Assembly: GCA_034359265.1 (NCBI GenBank)
Contig: CP136898.1
Coordinates: forward strand, 3,660,501-3,724,500
Length of the DNA: 64,000 bases
Direction of reading: 5' to 3'
Origin: Canna indica
Lineage: Eukaryota; Streptophyta; Magnoliopsida; Zingiberales; Cannaceae
Shown: piece by piece, positions 22,853 to 35,194 of the stretch
How the letters are laid out: every line of letters begins with the position of its first letter
Position numbering within the stretch: position 1 is the stretch's first letter
Position numbers and translations under genes: made by a program
Notes under the pieces: generated by a model
What the model was told of the DNA's origin: nothing
Databases searched by the model: none
Seen by the model: only the letters and a program-made list of their open reading frames with translations

Positions 22853-25470
22853 CGGTATACACAATGCATAACAATCCATCAAGGATCGACTCTCTACACT
22901 CGACTACGACCCGATACGTCACGAGATTCGCTGTCTGAGCTTGCAACCCCAGCCACACTACATGGGTACCACCGTACCACCAATAATCAAAATCTGCAAA
23001 ATTAACAACAAAAGAGTTGTGAGTTCCAAAGGAACTCAATGAGTGGCTCTACCCAAGCCCTCTCCAAGCTACCATGAGCATAAATATAATGAGGCATAAG
23101 TTATAAATATAAAAGTGTTGAAATATAATAACATGTAAGGAAAATGCATTTGTCCACAAACTGGTGTTCAAACACAACAACCACTCGGCCCAAACCGGCC
23201 CAAACATCCAAGCACAATAATCTACCCAAACAAGACACCCGGGTCAGTCGTCAGTGTGGCAGGCTGGCGAACTTCCCGGTCCAGGGACCCGTCGGTCCAA
23301 TAATCCAGAGACCCGTTCGGTCCTATGAGTCGGTCACTGAGCACTGCTCTGTCTCAGCGAGCTTTCCGCCCATGCCACTTCGGGTCGGTCGTCAGTGTGG
23401 CAGCTGACGAGCTTCCCGGTCCAATATAATCCAGTGCAAACACAAGCACATCCATGCATTTATATAACAATCAGTAATTAACATAAAATAAATAAACATA
23501 ACAACCATGAGCCAATATAAATATCCTATGACCTCTAGGGTCCTTAGTACCCACACATCTTGCATGCGCATGAAACCCAAGGCCATACATCGGCCTATGC
23601 ATCATCATGAACCACAATCTCCATCTTAATATATATGTAAGCAGTAAAGCATTTACCAATAAGAATTAATTTAACCTCATTCATGTGCCACACCATACAT
23701 GAGCACTCAACAAACTATCCAAAGAAATCTAGTCATGCTATAAGTAGTAACAAGCTCAAATAAATTTTGTAAGCTCATGCATACAACCAAATAATTAGGG
23801 TCACGTCCATATATCATAGGGTCGGTTCACATATCCTTGGAAATTTCCCCAAGGAGGTTCAGCCCTACCCGGATTTTCCCCTTTTTTTCCTATAGTATAG
23901 TGACCTTAGGTTGTTAAACTAAGGTAAGAATATATCCTAGGTGAACCTAGATTCATGAATTCCCAATTTCATGTTCCTACAAGTTACCACACCCAACCGA
24001 GTCCAAGTATATCCTAAGGACAACATGTACCATCTAAGAGTAATGTATTTCTAGAGGGGCAACGTGAACATATCCCTAGTAATGTATTTTTTATAGGGCA
24101 GCATGTACATATCTGTAGTAATGTATTGTCAAGTGGAAGATATAAAGAACACATGTGTCAATTATATATTCATTCTCCAAAAAGGAAAATGGACAACGAA
24201 ATCTGGTAATGCTCCTAACCTTATAGCATAAAAAAGAAAACTAACACCTACCTTGATTTAGTGATCTGTATAAGCAATATCACAAGCAATTGCAATTAGT
24301 GACTAACAGGAACTGACTGGTGGCAGTTTCGGTGGGTGAATCACTATTGCTGAATTACTTAACATCAAGTGCCTAACACAAGAGAGCGAGGGATATGTGG
24401 TACTATATAGAACATAATGACATTAAATAATTAAGGGATTATTTGACATTTTTGCAACCACACAATGAGGTTCATAACGTGAATCAAATGAAGCATTCAC
24501 TCTCAATACAAAAGCAAACTCATAACCTCAATACAAAAGAAAACCCATAGTTGATGTGGGTGATAACATGGGTTTCTTAAACCTTGTACAACACACTCTA
24601 ATTTAACCCAAGAGAGGAAAGATTAGTTATTTTGCTTATAAGACTCCAACCCACGTGTAAAATATATCTTTGTTCAATCTGAAACTTCAGCCAACATTTT
24701 ATCTATCAATCATGAGTTCAATTAACATGTTACCCATTCAACAGAACATCAATAACATCATATCTATCATCAAAATCTCAGATAATATGTTATTTATAAA
24801 ATAGAAATTTCTTCTCTCTTCTACCGAACCAAGTTCTTTTTTTTTTCAATTACTCTTTCCATCTACAACAACAACTTTACACCTACTGTCAAGAACCCTA
24901 CTGATAAGAATTTTGTTGACCGAATAAAGTGGTCAACGTACATCCTCTTATGCTTTATGCGACTACAAGAAAGAATGGAACATGCAGCCAATTAAAGAGA
25001 ATTAAGGAGGTTAGGGTTTTCTATACCTATTCACGGTGAGAGGCGGCACCAAGAAGAAGAAAATAGCCCCAATTCATGCAAAAAGAACCACTCACAGAAG
25101 AAAAGGAATGCAAAGAAGAAGATTATCCTCGAGTCTCCGCGTCGATCGGCGCCGACGATGATCGGATCTCCGGCAAAGAAATTCTAGGAGTCGCCCCCTT
25201 CCCCTCTCCGGGCTTTCGTGCGGCTCCTCCTTGGAGCCATACAGTTGCCACACCCATCCTTATATATATATACTTAAATGCCTGAACTCAAGTCCACATG
25301 TACACATTCAAATTGGGTTCCGATCGAACCTCCGGACATTACTCGAGTCCAACCCAAATCCAACATCACAAACAACTTAATTAAAATAATTCTTCTAGCA
25401 ATCGGGCCTTACCTTAAGTCGCACCATCCAGCGATTCCCCTGAAACCAAATATATATATATATAATCTCG
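22853..25470. mobile_element. Unclassified 2.6-kb insertion replacing an A3-type gene
   Basis: A less AT-rich segment unlike the rest of the array. It contains two related copies of a motif around cgtcagtgtggcag and gagcttcccggtcca (about 23245-23290 and 23385-23420). Left of it is the A3-type promoter; right of it, from about 25470 (gatcttatcaaatctg), is the A3-type 3' flank. No long ORF, LTR pair or clear inverted repeat was found. Retrotransposon debris and Helitron are both possible. Confidence 0.5.
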
Positions 25471-25925
25471 CGATTATTACAATTTGATTAAAGTTTGATC
25501 TTATCAAATCTGGGTACGTATAAAGTTAGCTAAAAAAAGGAACAAAATTCCAAGATATAATAAGTGGAAAATACTAAAAAAAACATGTATAATTTACTCC
25601 AAATTTGATGTAATAAAATTTGTATATAAAGTTCAAGAGCCAGATTAAATTATTCCAACTAATTGCACGAATTAGCATTTAGGCTGCTAATTAGGCTAAT
25701 TAGGCTAAAGCGGCTAATTACTACGTGCAATTTTTTTTATACTTTTAGTGAATGTAATAAAGCGACTAATTAGGTTGCAAATTATGCATGACGATCTAGG
25801 ATGACAAATATCTGATCGTCCGTTAGACCGCCAGAGCTTTCCTCTATTATGTATCAGGACTTTCATGGACCTCCTTCGGTCCGTTAAATAATTTTATATT
25901 TTTGATAAAAAAATAAATAAATACC
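25470..25925. other. A3-type 3' flank and a short unique stretch
   Basis: 25470-25680 matches the sequence after A3 (about 10645-10830: acatgtataatttactcc, gttcaagagccagatt). 25680-25900 is unique here, with repeated gctaattaggcta. No gene. Confidence 0.5.
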
Positions 25926-26142
25926 AATACCAATAAATTTTCATTGATAAAATAATTCAATGGTGATACTCTCCTAGGTATTACCAACGGATATTATAAT
26001 ATATGTTGAGATTATCAATGGATAAAAATTTATTTGTTGGTAGCTAATGATATATTTGTATGTTGGTAATTTGTTGGTAATACCAATATATATAATTGTT
26101 TGTAATTTTTACCAACAAAATTAGTTTCTTGATCAAAATTTA
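25925..26142. repeat. Block rich in ccaacaaa / ttggtaa motifs, copy 2
   Basis: Parallels 11287-11500: accaataaattttcattg, ggtattaccaacgg, ttaccaacaaaattag. No ORF. Confidence 0.5.
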
Positions 26143-26270
26143 TTACTCCCTCCGCTCCATAATAAGTGACTTTTTAGGAATTTTTTAAAATTTCATATTA
26201 AATGACACTTTAGACTTCCAATGTAGTATTAATTATTTTTATACCAATTTTAATCTCTAATAAAAATTTC
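26143..26270. mobile_element. Stowaway-like MITE, truncated
   Basis: Starts ctccctccgctccataat after TA and shares ataagtgactttttagg with the complete element just to the right. The right inverted repeat is missing. Confidence 0.6.
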
Positions 26271-26302
26271 TTTAAAAAATATGCATATTGCTTTAAAAAA
26301 TA

Positions 26303-26589
26303 CTCCCTTTGTTTCATAATAAGTGACTTTTTAGGCTTTAGAACATAGATTAAGAATAATATTTAATAGCCTAATTTTTAACAATTTTTTCTTTCTTTTT
26401 ACTAGATTACCCATAGTGTGACCCTTAAATTTCATGCTTTTATTATTGTACTCCATTGATGAGAGAAATTTTTATTAGAGGTTAAAATTGATAAAAAAAT
26501 AATTAATACTACATTGGAAGTTTAAAGTGTCACTTAATATGAAATTTTTAAAAAATCCTAAAAAGTCACTTATTATGAAACGAATGGAG
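26303..26589. mobile_element. Stowaway-like MITE, complete
   Basis: Left end ctccctttgtttcataat then aagtgactttttagg; right end cctaaaaagtcacttatt then atgaaacgaatggag, a good inverted pair. TA target duplication at 26301-26302 and 26590-26591. Typical Tc1/mariner-derived MITE; non-coding. Confidence 0.88.
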
Positions 26590-26599
26590 TACTAATTTT

Positions 26600-27540
26600 T
26601 CCTAATTGATGTGCCTAATAATCCTCTTAATGCTCATATGTAATAAAGTATTCATAATTATTAATAAAATTATAATTAATACCATTGTGAATGATTAGAA
26701 AGATAATTATATCTCTAGGAGGATATAGCAACAATCATTGCTTTATATTATAATTGCTTAACAATTTATCATGGGAAGCAATTAATTGGGCATCAATTGC
26801 TTTAATTAACAATTAAGTCGGATATAATTACTGATTGGTTTTCTGAATTGCTTGAGTTAGCAAAAAAAATAAACATCCATTTTCCTAAATCAGAATATGA
26901 ATTTTCAAAATTTCCAAACCAAGAATATAGTATTTCAAATTTCTAAATTCAGAATTAAATTCAAAATACTCTTGTACTAAAACTATTTAAAATGATCATT
27001 TTAATTATGAAAATTCATTCTAAAATCTTCAAAAAATTATAATAAATCAAAATTAGTGAATAATTTTTTTTAAAAAAAATAGAATATATTTTCATGGTTA
27101 AAATAATCACTTGAAACTCTTAAAAATAGTCATTTGACCATAAAAATATATCTTAAATTTTCCTAAATAATTATTAAAAATTTCATTCATTAACTTACAA
27201 TTATTGTGATTGTTTGAAAATTTTAAAATATATTTTCATAATCAAAATGATCACTTTGAATAGTTTTAGTATCAAGATATTTTGGGTATGTTTTGAATTT
27301 GATTCTGATTTTGAATTTTTCAAATATTATATTTTGATTTTGGGAATTTTGAAATTTCATATTCTGGTTTAGAAAAAGAGAAATGTTAAATCCTCCTTAC
27401 CCATGTACCTAATAATTCTCCTAATACTCACATATAATAAAGTGTTCATGATTGTTAGTAAAATTATCATTCATGCCATTGTGAGTGGTTAGGAGAATTA
27501 TTAGGGTGATTATTAGGATGATATAGCAAAACTCTTAGAG
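26600..27540. repeat. Duplicated non-coding block, copy 2
   Basis: Parallels 11840-12425 and 39030-39840 (ggatatagcaacaatcattg, ggcatcaattgctttaatt). The 370-base ORF segment present at 11508 and 38206 is absent. No gene. Confidence 0.5.
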
Positions 27541-27599
27541 AAAACCTGAAAAATAAAAAACAAATATTAATACCATGCTAAATGCTACCAATCATATAA

Positions 27600-28030
27600 T
27601 GAAAAATAAGTGAATATAGACAAACACCTAGAACATAGACAAAATATGATGTACCTGAATGTTAAGAACGGTCAGAATTCATGTGTTGTTGGTTTGAACT
27701 TCATATTATTCAAACCAACAAGGTTGAAAAGAAGGTAAACATCGTGTTCTTGATGAATATCTTCATATAAATACACATTATAGCTATTAATGAAACATTG
27801 AATTCGATCCCCCTACATCAATAGTATAATATTAGAATAACATCCCCCTACATCAATAGTATAATATTAGAATAACATGGATAATATTACATTTTCATCA
27901 AATTATTAAAAAACGCAAAAAAAAATATAAGCAATAATACGCATAATTTTACATTTTTATCAATTACAATCACTTCAATAAAATCCTTTTTGATTTGAAT
28001 CCTTAAAATTCGACAATCATCATAATCTTA
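27600..28030. repeat. Unit start with inverted and tandemly duplicated segment
   Basis: Parallels 6300-6600, but the part with cattgaattcgatcccc is reversed relative to 6420-6480. A 40-base piece (cccctacatcaatagtataa...) is duplicated in tandem at about 27809-27880. Confidence 0.6.
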
Positions 28031-28149
28031 TGATCATCACTTTAATCAGCCAGCATTGATATCTCTCGCTAAGTCACAATGGATCACCATTTTGAGTGAA
28101 AAGGTGAAAAAAGAAAACAAAAAACAACTGAAGACCCACGGAAGAAGGA

Positions 28150-28662
28150 ACTTAAATAGATAACTAATAACCACATAACTAAGTTTATATAGACAACTAA
28201 TTAATTTATAGTAAGAATGCATAATAAATTAAGAAGGGATCAAAATAAAATGGATGGAAAACAAAATTCAAATATTAAGCAGACATAATTAATTAGATTT
28301 TTAAATTTAAAAATTAAGCAGACATAATTAATTACCAAAATAAAATAGAGGATAAATAAAAACCAAAAATTAAGCATGCACAATTAATTGGATTCGAATA
28401 TTTAAAAATTAAGTAGGCATAATTAATTAATGTTTGTATTATATAGTAAGCATGCATAATAAATTAAGAAGGGACTAAAATAAAATTTGAAAATTAAGCA
28501 AGCAAAATTAATTGGATTCAAAAAACTAAAAATTAAACAAGCATAATTAAATACCAAAATAATTAATTATGGAAAAATAAAATTCAAAAAATTAAGTAGA
28601 CATAATTAATTAGATTCATAAATTTGAAAATTAAGCATATATAATTAAATACCAAAATAATT
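28150..28662. repeat. AT-rich degenerate repeat array before A6, cut by a LINE
   Basis: Same motifs as at 6820-7294. The last 12 bases, accaaaataatt (28651-28662), are the left target duplication of the LINE; the array resumes at 33605. Confidence 0.7.
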
Positions 28663-28690
28663 TTTTTTCCAAGAAATAAAACTACGTACT

Positions 28691-29275
28691 TTATTGATAA
28701 ATAGGATTCGGACAGTCAGAGTACAAAATGGAATTAAGTTTCGGAGACCTAATTGAAGTCCAAACAACATACTCCTTTAGACGGCGAGCTCGATTTGTAG
28801 CCCAGTGGACCGCTTTATTACATTCACGATAACAAGATAAAACATTAAATACATGCACATTTACAATAGAAGACTGGATCATATTAACAATAGATACCAA
28901 TCTATGAGGGACGTCACACTGCTTCTTTATTGATTGGATAAACAATTTTGAATCTGTCTCCAAAATTATAATTGGAAAATTCTGGTGAATAGCAAATTGC
29001 AATGCAAATAGTATTGCATGAGCTTCCGCAAGGGCCGGGCAGTGGATATTTTTCAAGTGCGTGCTGGCAGCAAAGATAAATCTCGAACTATCGTGTACTA
29101 TAAAACCTGCACCAGCATCATTATTAGACCACGAACCATCACAGTTAATTTTGAGAGCATCAATCTCTGGGGGAATCCATTTTTTATGAATTTCCATTAA
29201 TGTGTTTGGAGCATTAGAACCCTCAGGATCCTGGGCATTTATAATTCTGGTTGTGAAAGCTAGAATTTTTATCAT
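28691..29275 (-). pseudogene. LINE ORF2 fragment: RNase H domain
   Basis: A 194-aa open stretch. KINCDGSW holds the first catalytic Asp, LAEAHAILFAL the Glu, and LETDSKLFIQSI the second Asp; the ECNKAVHWAT region is the usual C-terminal part of plant LINE RNase H. It is the 3' end of the LINE ORF2, separated from the upstream zf-RVT fragment by stop codons and a frame change. Not a host gene. Confidence 0.85.
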
Positions 29276-29329
29276 AAGATTGCTATGGGAATACTGCCTA
29301 ACATGGTGAACCTGCTCATTCCTAGCGTG

Positions 29330-29854
29330 TCAGGTGAACCAGAAAGTAATAGCAATAAGGGGCATAATAAAAAAAGACCCAGACTCAACTTTAGGCCATT
29401 TTAACCAGCCACCATTGGACCATGAGTTTCTATTTAGGAGGTTGAGTCCGGTTCTTGAGTGAAGAAGGAACCAAACTGCAGATGTGAAGGGGCGGTGAAG
29501 AAACAAATGATTTATTGTTTCAGAAGTGTTTGGGAGTTGGCATAATGGACAATTGGGGGAATTATTGATACCTAAGTGGGAAAGGTAGGCTTTGGTTGGC
29601 AATCTACCATGAAGGAGCTTCCAAAGAAAGTTAATAATCTTTGGTGGTAATTTTAATTGCCATAAGTCAGACCAGGGAATATCTAGACTATTAGCATTCA
29701 AGCCATGGCTTCTAAGGTATGTGTAGGCTGCACCAGTGGTAACAGACCCATTAGCATCAAGAATCCAAACCCAGGAATCATCATCAGGTGTAGAAGGCAA
29801 CCTTGTATTCTTAATGGATTCCCACATAGATGAGCCAAAGCAAACATAACCCAA
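29330..29854 (-). pseudogene. LINE ORF2 fragment: zf-RVT region
   Basis: A 174-aa open stretch with IPWSDLWQLKLPPKI, FLWKLLHGRLPT and NCPLCQLPNTSETINHLF, the zinc-binding reverse-transcriptase-associated domain of plant LINEs. Upstream in element order it is joined, after a deletion, to the reverse-transcriptase finger region. Confidence 0.85.
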
Positions 29855-30029
29855 TGAATCATTCCAATCATTATTAGCAATAAGCGAACTAACAATAGCA
29901 TCATTATTAGAAAAGGAGAAATGTGACCATTCACCGCCTGGTTATACATGTTTTGATCCAGTTGATGAAGAGGGGAGGGAAATTATATGAGTGGAGGACA
30001 TGCAGAATAGCATCTCATAATAGTTTTAA

Positions 30030-30511
30030 AAAGCTTTGTCAAGGTCAAGCTTCACTAGGATATAAAGATTTTTGCTTTTGGAAGCATAAATAGAATGAGC
30101 CACATCATTCACTATCATTATATTGTCCTTAATATTTTTGCCCTTTAGAAAGACAGTCTGTTCAGGGGAGATTACATGCGGGAGGAGGGGTTTCATTCTA
30201 TTAGCTAGAATTTTTGCAAGAATTCTATAGTTGAGATTGCAAAGGGAGATAGGCCTAAAGTCCTTGACAGCCTTAGGCTGCTTAACCTTAGGGATAAATG
30301 TAATTAATGTTTGAGTCTATTCATGATGGATATTAGAGTTGGTATAAAAGAGACTTAGGCATTCATGAAAGGAAGGGGAAACAGCATGCCAATGAGATTT
30401 ATAGAATTCAGCAGTGAATCCATTAAATCCAGAGCTTTTGCCATTTGGGATAAGCCTAACCACCTCCAAGACTTCTGATTGTGAGAAGGGAGAGGTAAGA
30501 CTTTGAACCAA
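30030..30511 (-). pseudogene. LINE ORF2 fragment: reverse-transcriptase fingers
   Basis: MVQSLTSPFSQSEVLEVV, PNGKSSGFNGF, then past one stop PKVKQPKAVKDFRPISLCN and VISPEQTVFLKGKNIKDN, ending LVKLDLDKAF. These are the first reverse-transcriptase motifs. Later motifs, with the YxDD aspartates, are absent from the element. Confidence 0.8.
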
Positions 30512-31111
30512 ATCAGAAGATAGCTATTTGAAAATAGGCCAGCCAATAGAAGTGGTAGATCTGGGGTTCAGGGGGCCATAGGGTGGCATAATGATGGGTG
30601 AAAGCCTTAAGAATGTTTGTTTTCTCAGTCACTATTTATTCTAAGTGATTTATTATGAAGGAAGTGTGGTTATTTCTTCTTTTTGATGTAACAATCCTGT
30701 GGAAATAGGCAGTGTTCCTATCTCCATCCTCAATCCATTTGATCTTTGCCTTAGTCCACCATTTCAAAGTTATTTATCTTTGCAGGGCTATAGCTCTGTT
30801 ATAGAGGGATCTAAGAGACAACTCTTGATCATGAGAAAGAGAATTGTTAGAATCTATGAGTTCAAGTTTTTGAATTTCATTTTGAATAGATGAGAGATTA
30901 TTTTCCATAATACACAGGTTATTCCTATTCCATTCAGATAAGGCAAATCTGGACTACTTCAAATTCAGAGCAAACTTCACAAAGGGATTAAAGAGAGGAT
31001 TGGGGAAGGGTCTAAACCAAGTATTATTGATAATGTTATGGGATTCAGAGTATAAGAGTCGGAAATTTTGAAATTTGAAGCTCTTGGGCTTATTGTTACT
31101 AGCATCAGGGT

Positions 31112-31805
31112 TTAAATTAAGGGAGAGTGATCAGATCCTGTTCTAGTTAAATGAGAAACTAAAGCTTTCCCAAAAAAGTGAAGGCTAACAAGATTGACAA
31201 ATGCCCTGTCTAGTCTGATAAGGATTATTTTTTGACCCTTCCTATTGTTACACCATATAAAGTTGGGGTCTGAAAATTTTAGGTCAATCAAACCAGTATT
31301 ATTGACAAAATTTTCGAAGTCTTTAACAGATTTATTAATCTTAAAGGGCAAACCTCCAAACTTATCAGCAGGATGTAAAATAGCATTAAAATCGCCCATC
31401 AAGAACCAAGGGTAACAGGATAGATCAAGTTCAAGTAAAGAGTTCCATAATTCAGCTCTAACATTAGGGTTTGTATTAGCATAAATATTTGTAAATAGAA
31501 AAGGTTCAATTTTTTTTCATATAAATGACAACATGAATAACTTGCAAGTTAATTGAAAGAACATGGCATTGGACAACAGAGGTATCCCGGGCTAAAATTA
31601 GGCCACTAGAAGCACCAAATGCTGGGGCCGAGACTCCAACCCAGTTCTGACCAAGATGATTAATAAAAATAGAAGCATCATGAGAATCAACATGCATTTC
31701 TTGAAGAGAAATAACATGCGGATGATAACATTTAATAATATTGCGCATACGATCTTTAATGGAGCTTTTAGAAGCTCCTTTAACATTCCAGCTAATTATC
31801 TTCAT
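31112..31805 (-). pseudogene. LINE ORF2 fragment: apurinic/apyrimidinic endonuclease
   Basis: MKIISWNVKGASKSS at the start of ORF2, then HVISLQEMHVDSHD and ASSGLILARD (31805-31506), a frameshift, then MMGDFNAILHPADKFGG and RTGSDHSPLI (31402-31112). These are the catalytic Asn, Glu, Asp and terminal SDH motifs of the EEP endonuclease fold. Confidence 0.85.
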
Positions 31806-31957
31806 ACTTAAACAGAAGGAGGGGGGTTAAGGGAACTTTCCTGAGCCGGGTCTGAAGTATCCATCACCAGAAGTTCATCTCTCAAGGGGTCGATGTTTGG
31901 TTCTAGAGAGCGCCTTCTCTTATGTACTTTTGAGTCACCAGTGAGAATGAGGGGTGC

Positions 31958-33514
31958 CTAAGAGGGAGCTTTAGGCTTATCGGATGTGCTTTTGGGCTTC
32001 CGACAGGGAGCCTTGGGAGGAAGAAGCGCCACAGGAGCATTAGAGAAAACTACAACAAGTTCCTCGGCCATCTTACTAAAGGAGCGCGAGATCGGAGCAT
32101 TAGGTGGCACGGCTTCATCGGCATCCATAGGAGTGGATGGAGAAGGAACCGAAGGGGGCAGGGGTCGACTGGGAGAGGGGTGGGGAGATTTAGGTTTAGG
32201 GTTTCCCGATCCCCCCTTAAGTATGTTGGGTCGCGGATGGTGGAGTTCGAGCGCTGGATCTGAATTAACGGGTTGAGCCCGGGGGACCCGCAAACTCAGG
32301 TTGTGGTTGATCGAATGGGTTTGACCATCAACCCAACGGTTCGAGGCATCCTTTCTTCGGCCACGAGGGGGAGGTATCCTTCCATCATCAGACCTACCGT
32401 TGGCCGGACGGTTATCATTCGGCTGCCGACGGTAGGGACGACGGCGGCGTACCTGCACCCAAGGGCCGCAAGCCGATTCCATTGAGACCTCCGGGATCTT
32501 GGAAGAGCCCACCGGGACAGAGAACCCAACAGGAACAGAAGCATCCATCGGAACAGCAGAATCAACATTCATCGAAGAATCCGAAGAGTTAGGCTTATAG
32601 TTAGCCTAAGAATGCCCAATATGGCCACAAGAAAAATAGATTGACGACAAATTTTCATATGACACCGGCAAAAATAGTTCATCCCCGTCAACACAAACAT
32701 AGACTCCTTGCCGGACGGGGACGACAAGGTTGAGATCGATGCAAACACGTATGTATTTTCCCCTTTCAAAAAGGAAAGAACGCCGATCAATACGAAGAAC
32801 ATTACCAAGAGAAGCAGCGATTAAAGCGATCGAATCTTCGTTCCAAAATTCCATCGGAAGGCTGTGTATGCGAACCCACACTGCAGCAGAAGAAATCTTC
32901 TCCTGCCACGGCTGAAACATCGGCTTCCAAGGGATAAGGCGGAGAAGGTTTCCCTGTAAGGACCATGGTCCGGCAGTCAAGGCATCAGTTGCCTGCTGCC
33001 GGGAATCAAAACGAAAGATAAAAAATCCATCGTCTAAATCTAAAATCGATTTCAAACCCAATGTACTCCAGATCTGATCGGTCCAAGAGCGAACAGCGGC
33101 CACAAGCGGAGTGTGGACCAAAAATTTTCCGATTAAACTCGATTGCCATGGCTCGGACCATGATTCAAGTTGAGATTTTTGGAAAAGAACCTTTTCGGTA
33201 GGGTTTGATTTAAAACGATGAAAAACCGACGAAGAATCAAAAATAGGGCTATTCATACACTTCAGAATTTGCGACCAGAACATATTCTCTGAGGGGAAGT
33301 TAGATATATTTACCGACCGAGATGATGAATCTGAAGAGAGCAGCGAATCACCCACACACGATCTTCCGACGGGGCTTTTCCATTCAAACAAGCGGAAGCC
33401 GACGGGGAAGAAGCACGCAATGATGGAGGGGATCTGGATCGAGGGATCGAGATCTGACGAGGGGGGAAAAAGAAGAGTGCGAAGAGTCAGGAGGAGCAGG
33501 CGGCGGCCGATCAC
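31958..33514 (-). pseudogene. LINE ORF1: gag-like DUF4283 protein, split by a TAG
   Basis: The first part (33514-32606, 302 aa) has LIGKFLVHTPLVAAVRSW, DDGFFIFRFDSRQQATDAL, GPWSLQGNLLRLIPW, WVRIHSLPMEFW and YFSCGHIGHS, the DUF4283 and zinc-knuckle pattern of plant LINE ORF1. After TAG (32606-32608) the same frame continues into a Pro/Ser/Arg-rich tail (32572-31958, 204 aa). The single stop suggests recent decay. Confidence 0.85.
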
Positions 33515-33686
33515 TCAAAGAGGGCGATGAGTTTGCCCTGGGCGGATGAGAGCAGGACGCCATGAGCAATTTGTGGATTATATATTTGATGGTCAACGTC
33601 CATGACCAAAATAATTGATTATGAGAAAAATAAAATTCAAAAACTAAGGAGATATAATTAATTGGATTCGAAAATTTAGAAATTTA

Positions 33687-34473
33687 GGTCTTGTTTGTTT
33701 CATGCTAAGGTATAATTTTACATGGTATGGTATTGTTCAATTTCTTATTTGGGAAGACTTCCAAAAGATGGTCATAGTTTTTGATGGTAATCTCATGGTT
33801 TGAAAATCATGGATTTTGGTCAAATTTTTAAACCATGAATTTGGTGGTTTCACATGATTTAATGAAAATTCTATTTCTAAAATACCCTCAATTAAAATTT
33901 ATAATTCCTCTTATGACCTTTATTTACCCATATCGGATTAGACTTTTACTTATTGTTCTTGATCAGCTTAGACAAGACTTTGTTCTCCTCCGAGCTGCTA
34001 CCATTTACTAGGGGTGGCAATTCGGGTCGGGCCAATATTCTCGGCCCGAAAAAATTTTGTGCATGGCCCGGCCCGGCCCGAGAAAAATCTGGGCCGTTAT
34101 CGGGCCCAAATAGTTTATCGTGCCAAAATCGTGTTATCATGCTGAAATCGTGCCAATATAATCGGATTATCGGGCCCGTATCGGGCTATCAGGCTGATTC
34201 GGGCCCGATAGCCCGATAGCCCGATATTTGCGATAATGCCCAAATCCTTATCAGGCTATCGGGCCAGGCCGGACCTACACCGCCTAGCCCAACCCGACCT
34301 GAGCACGATAAGAAACGGCCCGAACCCGATATTTTTTCGGGCTATCGGGTCGGGCCATATTTTGTCCGCTCTACCATTTACCATACCATCTTTTCAAATA
34401 TGATAAGAGTAATTATAGTATCATATCATACCATAAATTACTAAACCATGTTGCACCTCATCCAAATAATGTC
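33687..34473. mobile_element. Tourist-like MITE, copy orthologous to 7295, carrying a hAT MITE
   Basis: Ggtcttgtttgtttcatgc ... cctcatccaaataatgtc, with TTA on both sides (33684-33686 and 34474-34476). Split by the insertion at 34009-34373. Confidence 0.75.
34009..34373. mobile_element. hAT-type MITE with 8-bp target duplication
   Basis: Left end taggggtggcaattcggg, right end ttttgtccgctcta, weak inverted repeats. Target duplication CCATTTAC at 34001-34008 and 34374-34381. The interior is rich in cgggcccgata and gggccggg motifs. The empty site is intact in the MITE copies at 7295 and 14642. Confidence 0.85.
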
Positions 34474-34985
34474 TTAGTAGGCAAGTAACTAATTATGGGA
34501 AAATAAAATTCAAAAATTAAATAGTCATAATTAATTGGATTTGAAAATTTGGAAATTAGTAATTAATTATAGGGAAATAAAATTCAAAAATTAAGGAGGC
34601 ATAATGAATTGAATTCAAAAATTTAAAAATTAAGCAAGCACAATTTATTACCAAATAAAATGGAGAGAAAATAAAATTTAAAAATTAAGCATGCATAATT
34701 AATTAGATTCAAAAATTTAGAAATTAAACATACATAATTAATTGGACTTGAAATTTTGAAAATTAAGTCGGCATAATTAATTACCAAAATAATTAATTGT
34801 GAGAAAATAAAAAATTAAAAAATTAAGCAGACATCATTAATTGGATTCGTAAATTTAGAAATTGGGTAGGAATAATTGATTACCAAAATGATTAATTATG
34901 AGAAAAATGAAATTTAAAAAATTAAACCGACATAATTAAATAGATTCAAAAATTTAGAAATTAAGTAGATATATGATATAAAATG
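34474..34985. repeat. AT-rich degenerate repeat array, right part before A6
   Basis: Nearly the same as 7712-8220. No coding potential. Confidence 0.65.
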
Positions 34986-35194
34986 GAGGGAAAATAATAA
35001 CATGTTAAAGTGACATGTGTCTATCTAGAATTGTATTTTATATAATATATAAAATAAGATAAGATATTTTACTCCCTTTTTTCTTATATATTAATGGGAA
35101 GGATGAAAAAATAGAGAAAATGAAAAAAAATTATTCATAAGATCGAAAGGGCAAATTTGTTAACAAAATATAAACCCCAATTCAAACACGTTGC

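Larger units (their letters stand above)
28663..33604 (-). mobile_element. LINE (L1-type non-LTR retrotransposon), 4.9 kb, defective
   Basis: Target duplication accaaaataatt at 28651-28662 and 33605-33616; poly-T at its left end is the 3' tail of the minus-strand element. In element order: gag-like ORF1 (33514-31958) with a DUF4283-type domain and a zinc knuckle start (YFSCGHIGHS), cut by an in-frame TAG at 32606-32608; apurinic endonuclease (31805-31112) with ISWNVKG, SLQEMH and MGDFNA, frameshifted near 31505; reverse-transcriptase start (about 30511-30030: PNGKSSGFNGFTAEFYK, FRPISLCN, LANRMKPL, LVKLDLDKAF); then, after a deletion near 29950-30030, zf-RVT (29854-29330) and RNase H (29275-28691, KINCDGSWSNNDAG). 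The catalytic YxDD region is missing, so it cannot encode a working reverse transcriptase. Confidence 0.92.

Noticed and set aside
23230..23420. CRISPR-like direct repeats (cgtcagtgtggcag...)
   Set aside because: Only two imperfect copies in a plant repeat; no spacer regularity.
31986..32568. Plus- and minus-strand overlapping ORFs at 31986-32568
   Set aside because: Shadows of the Pro/Arg-rich tail of LINE ORF1.
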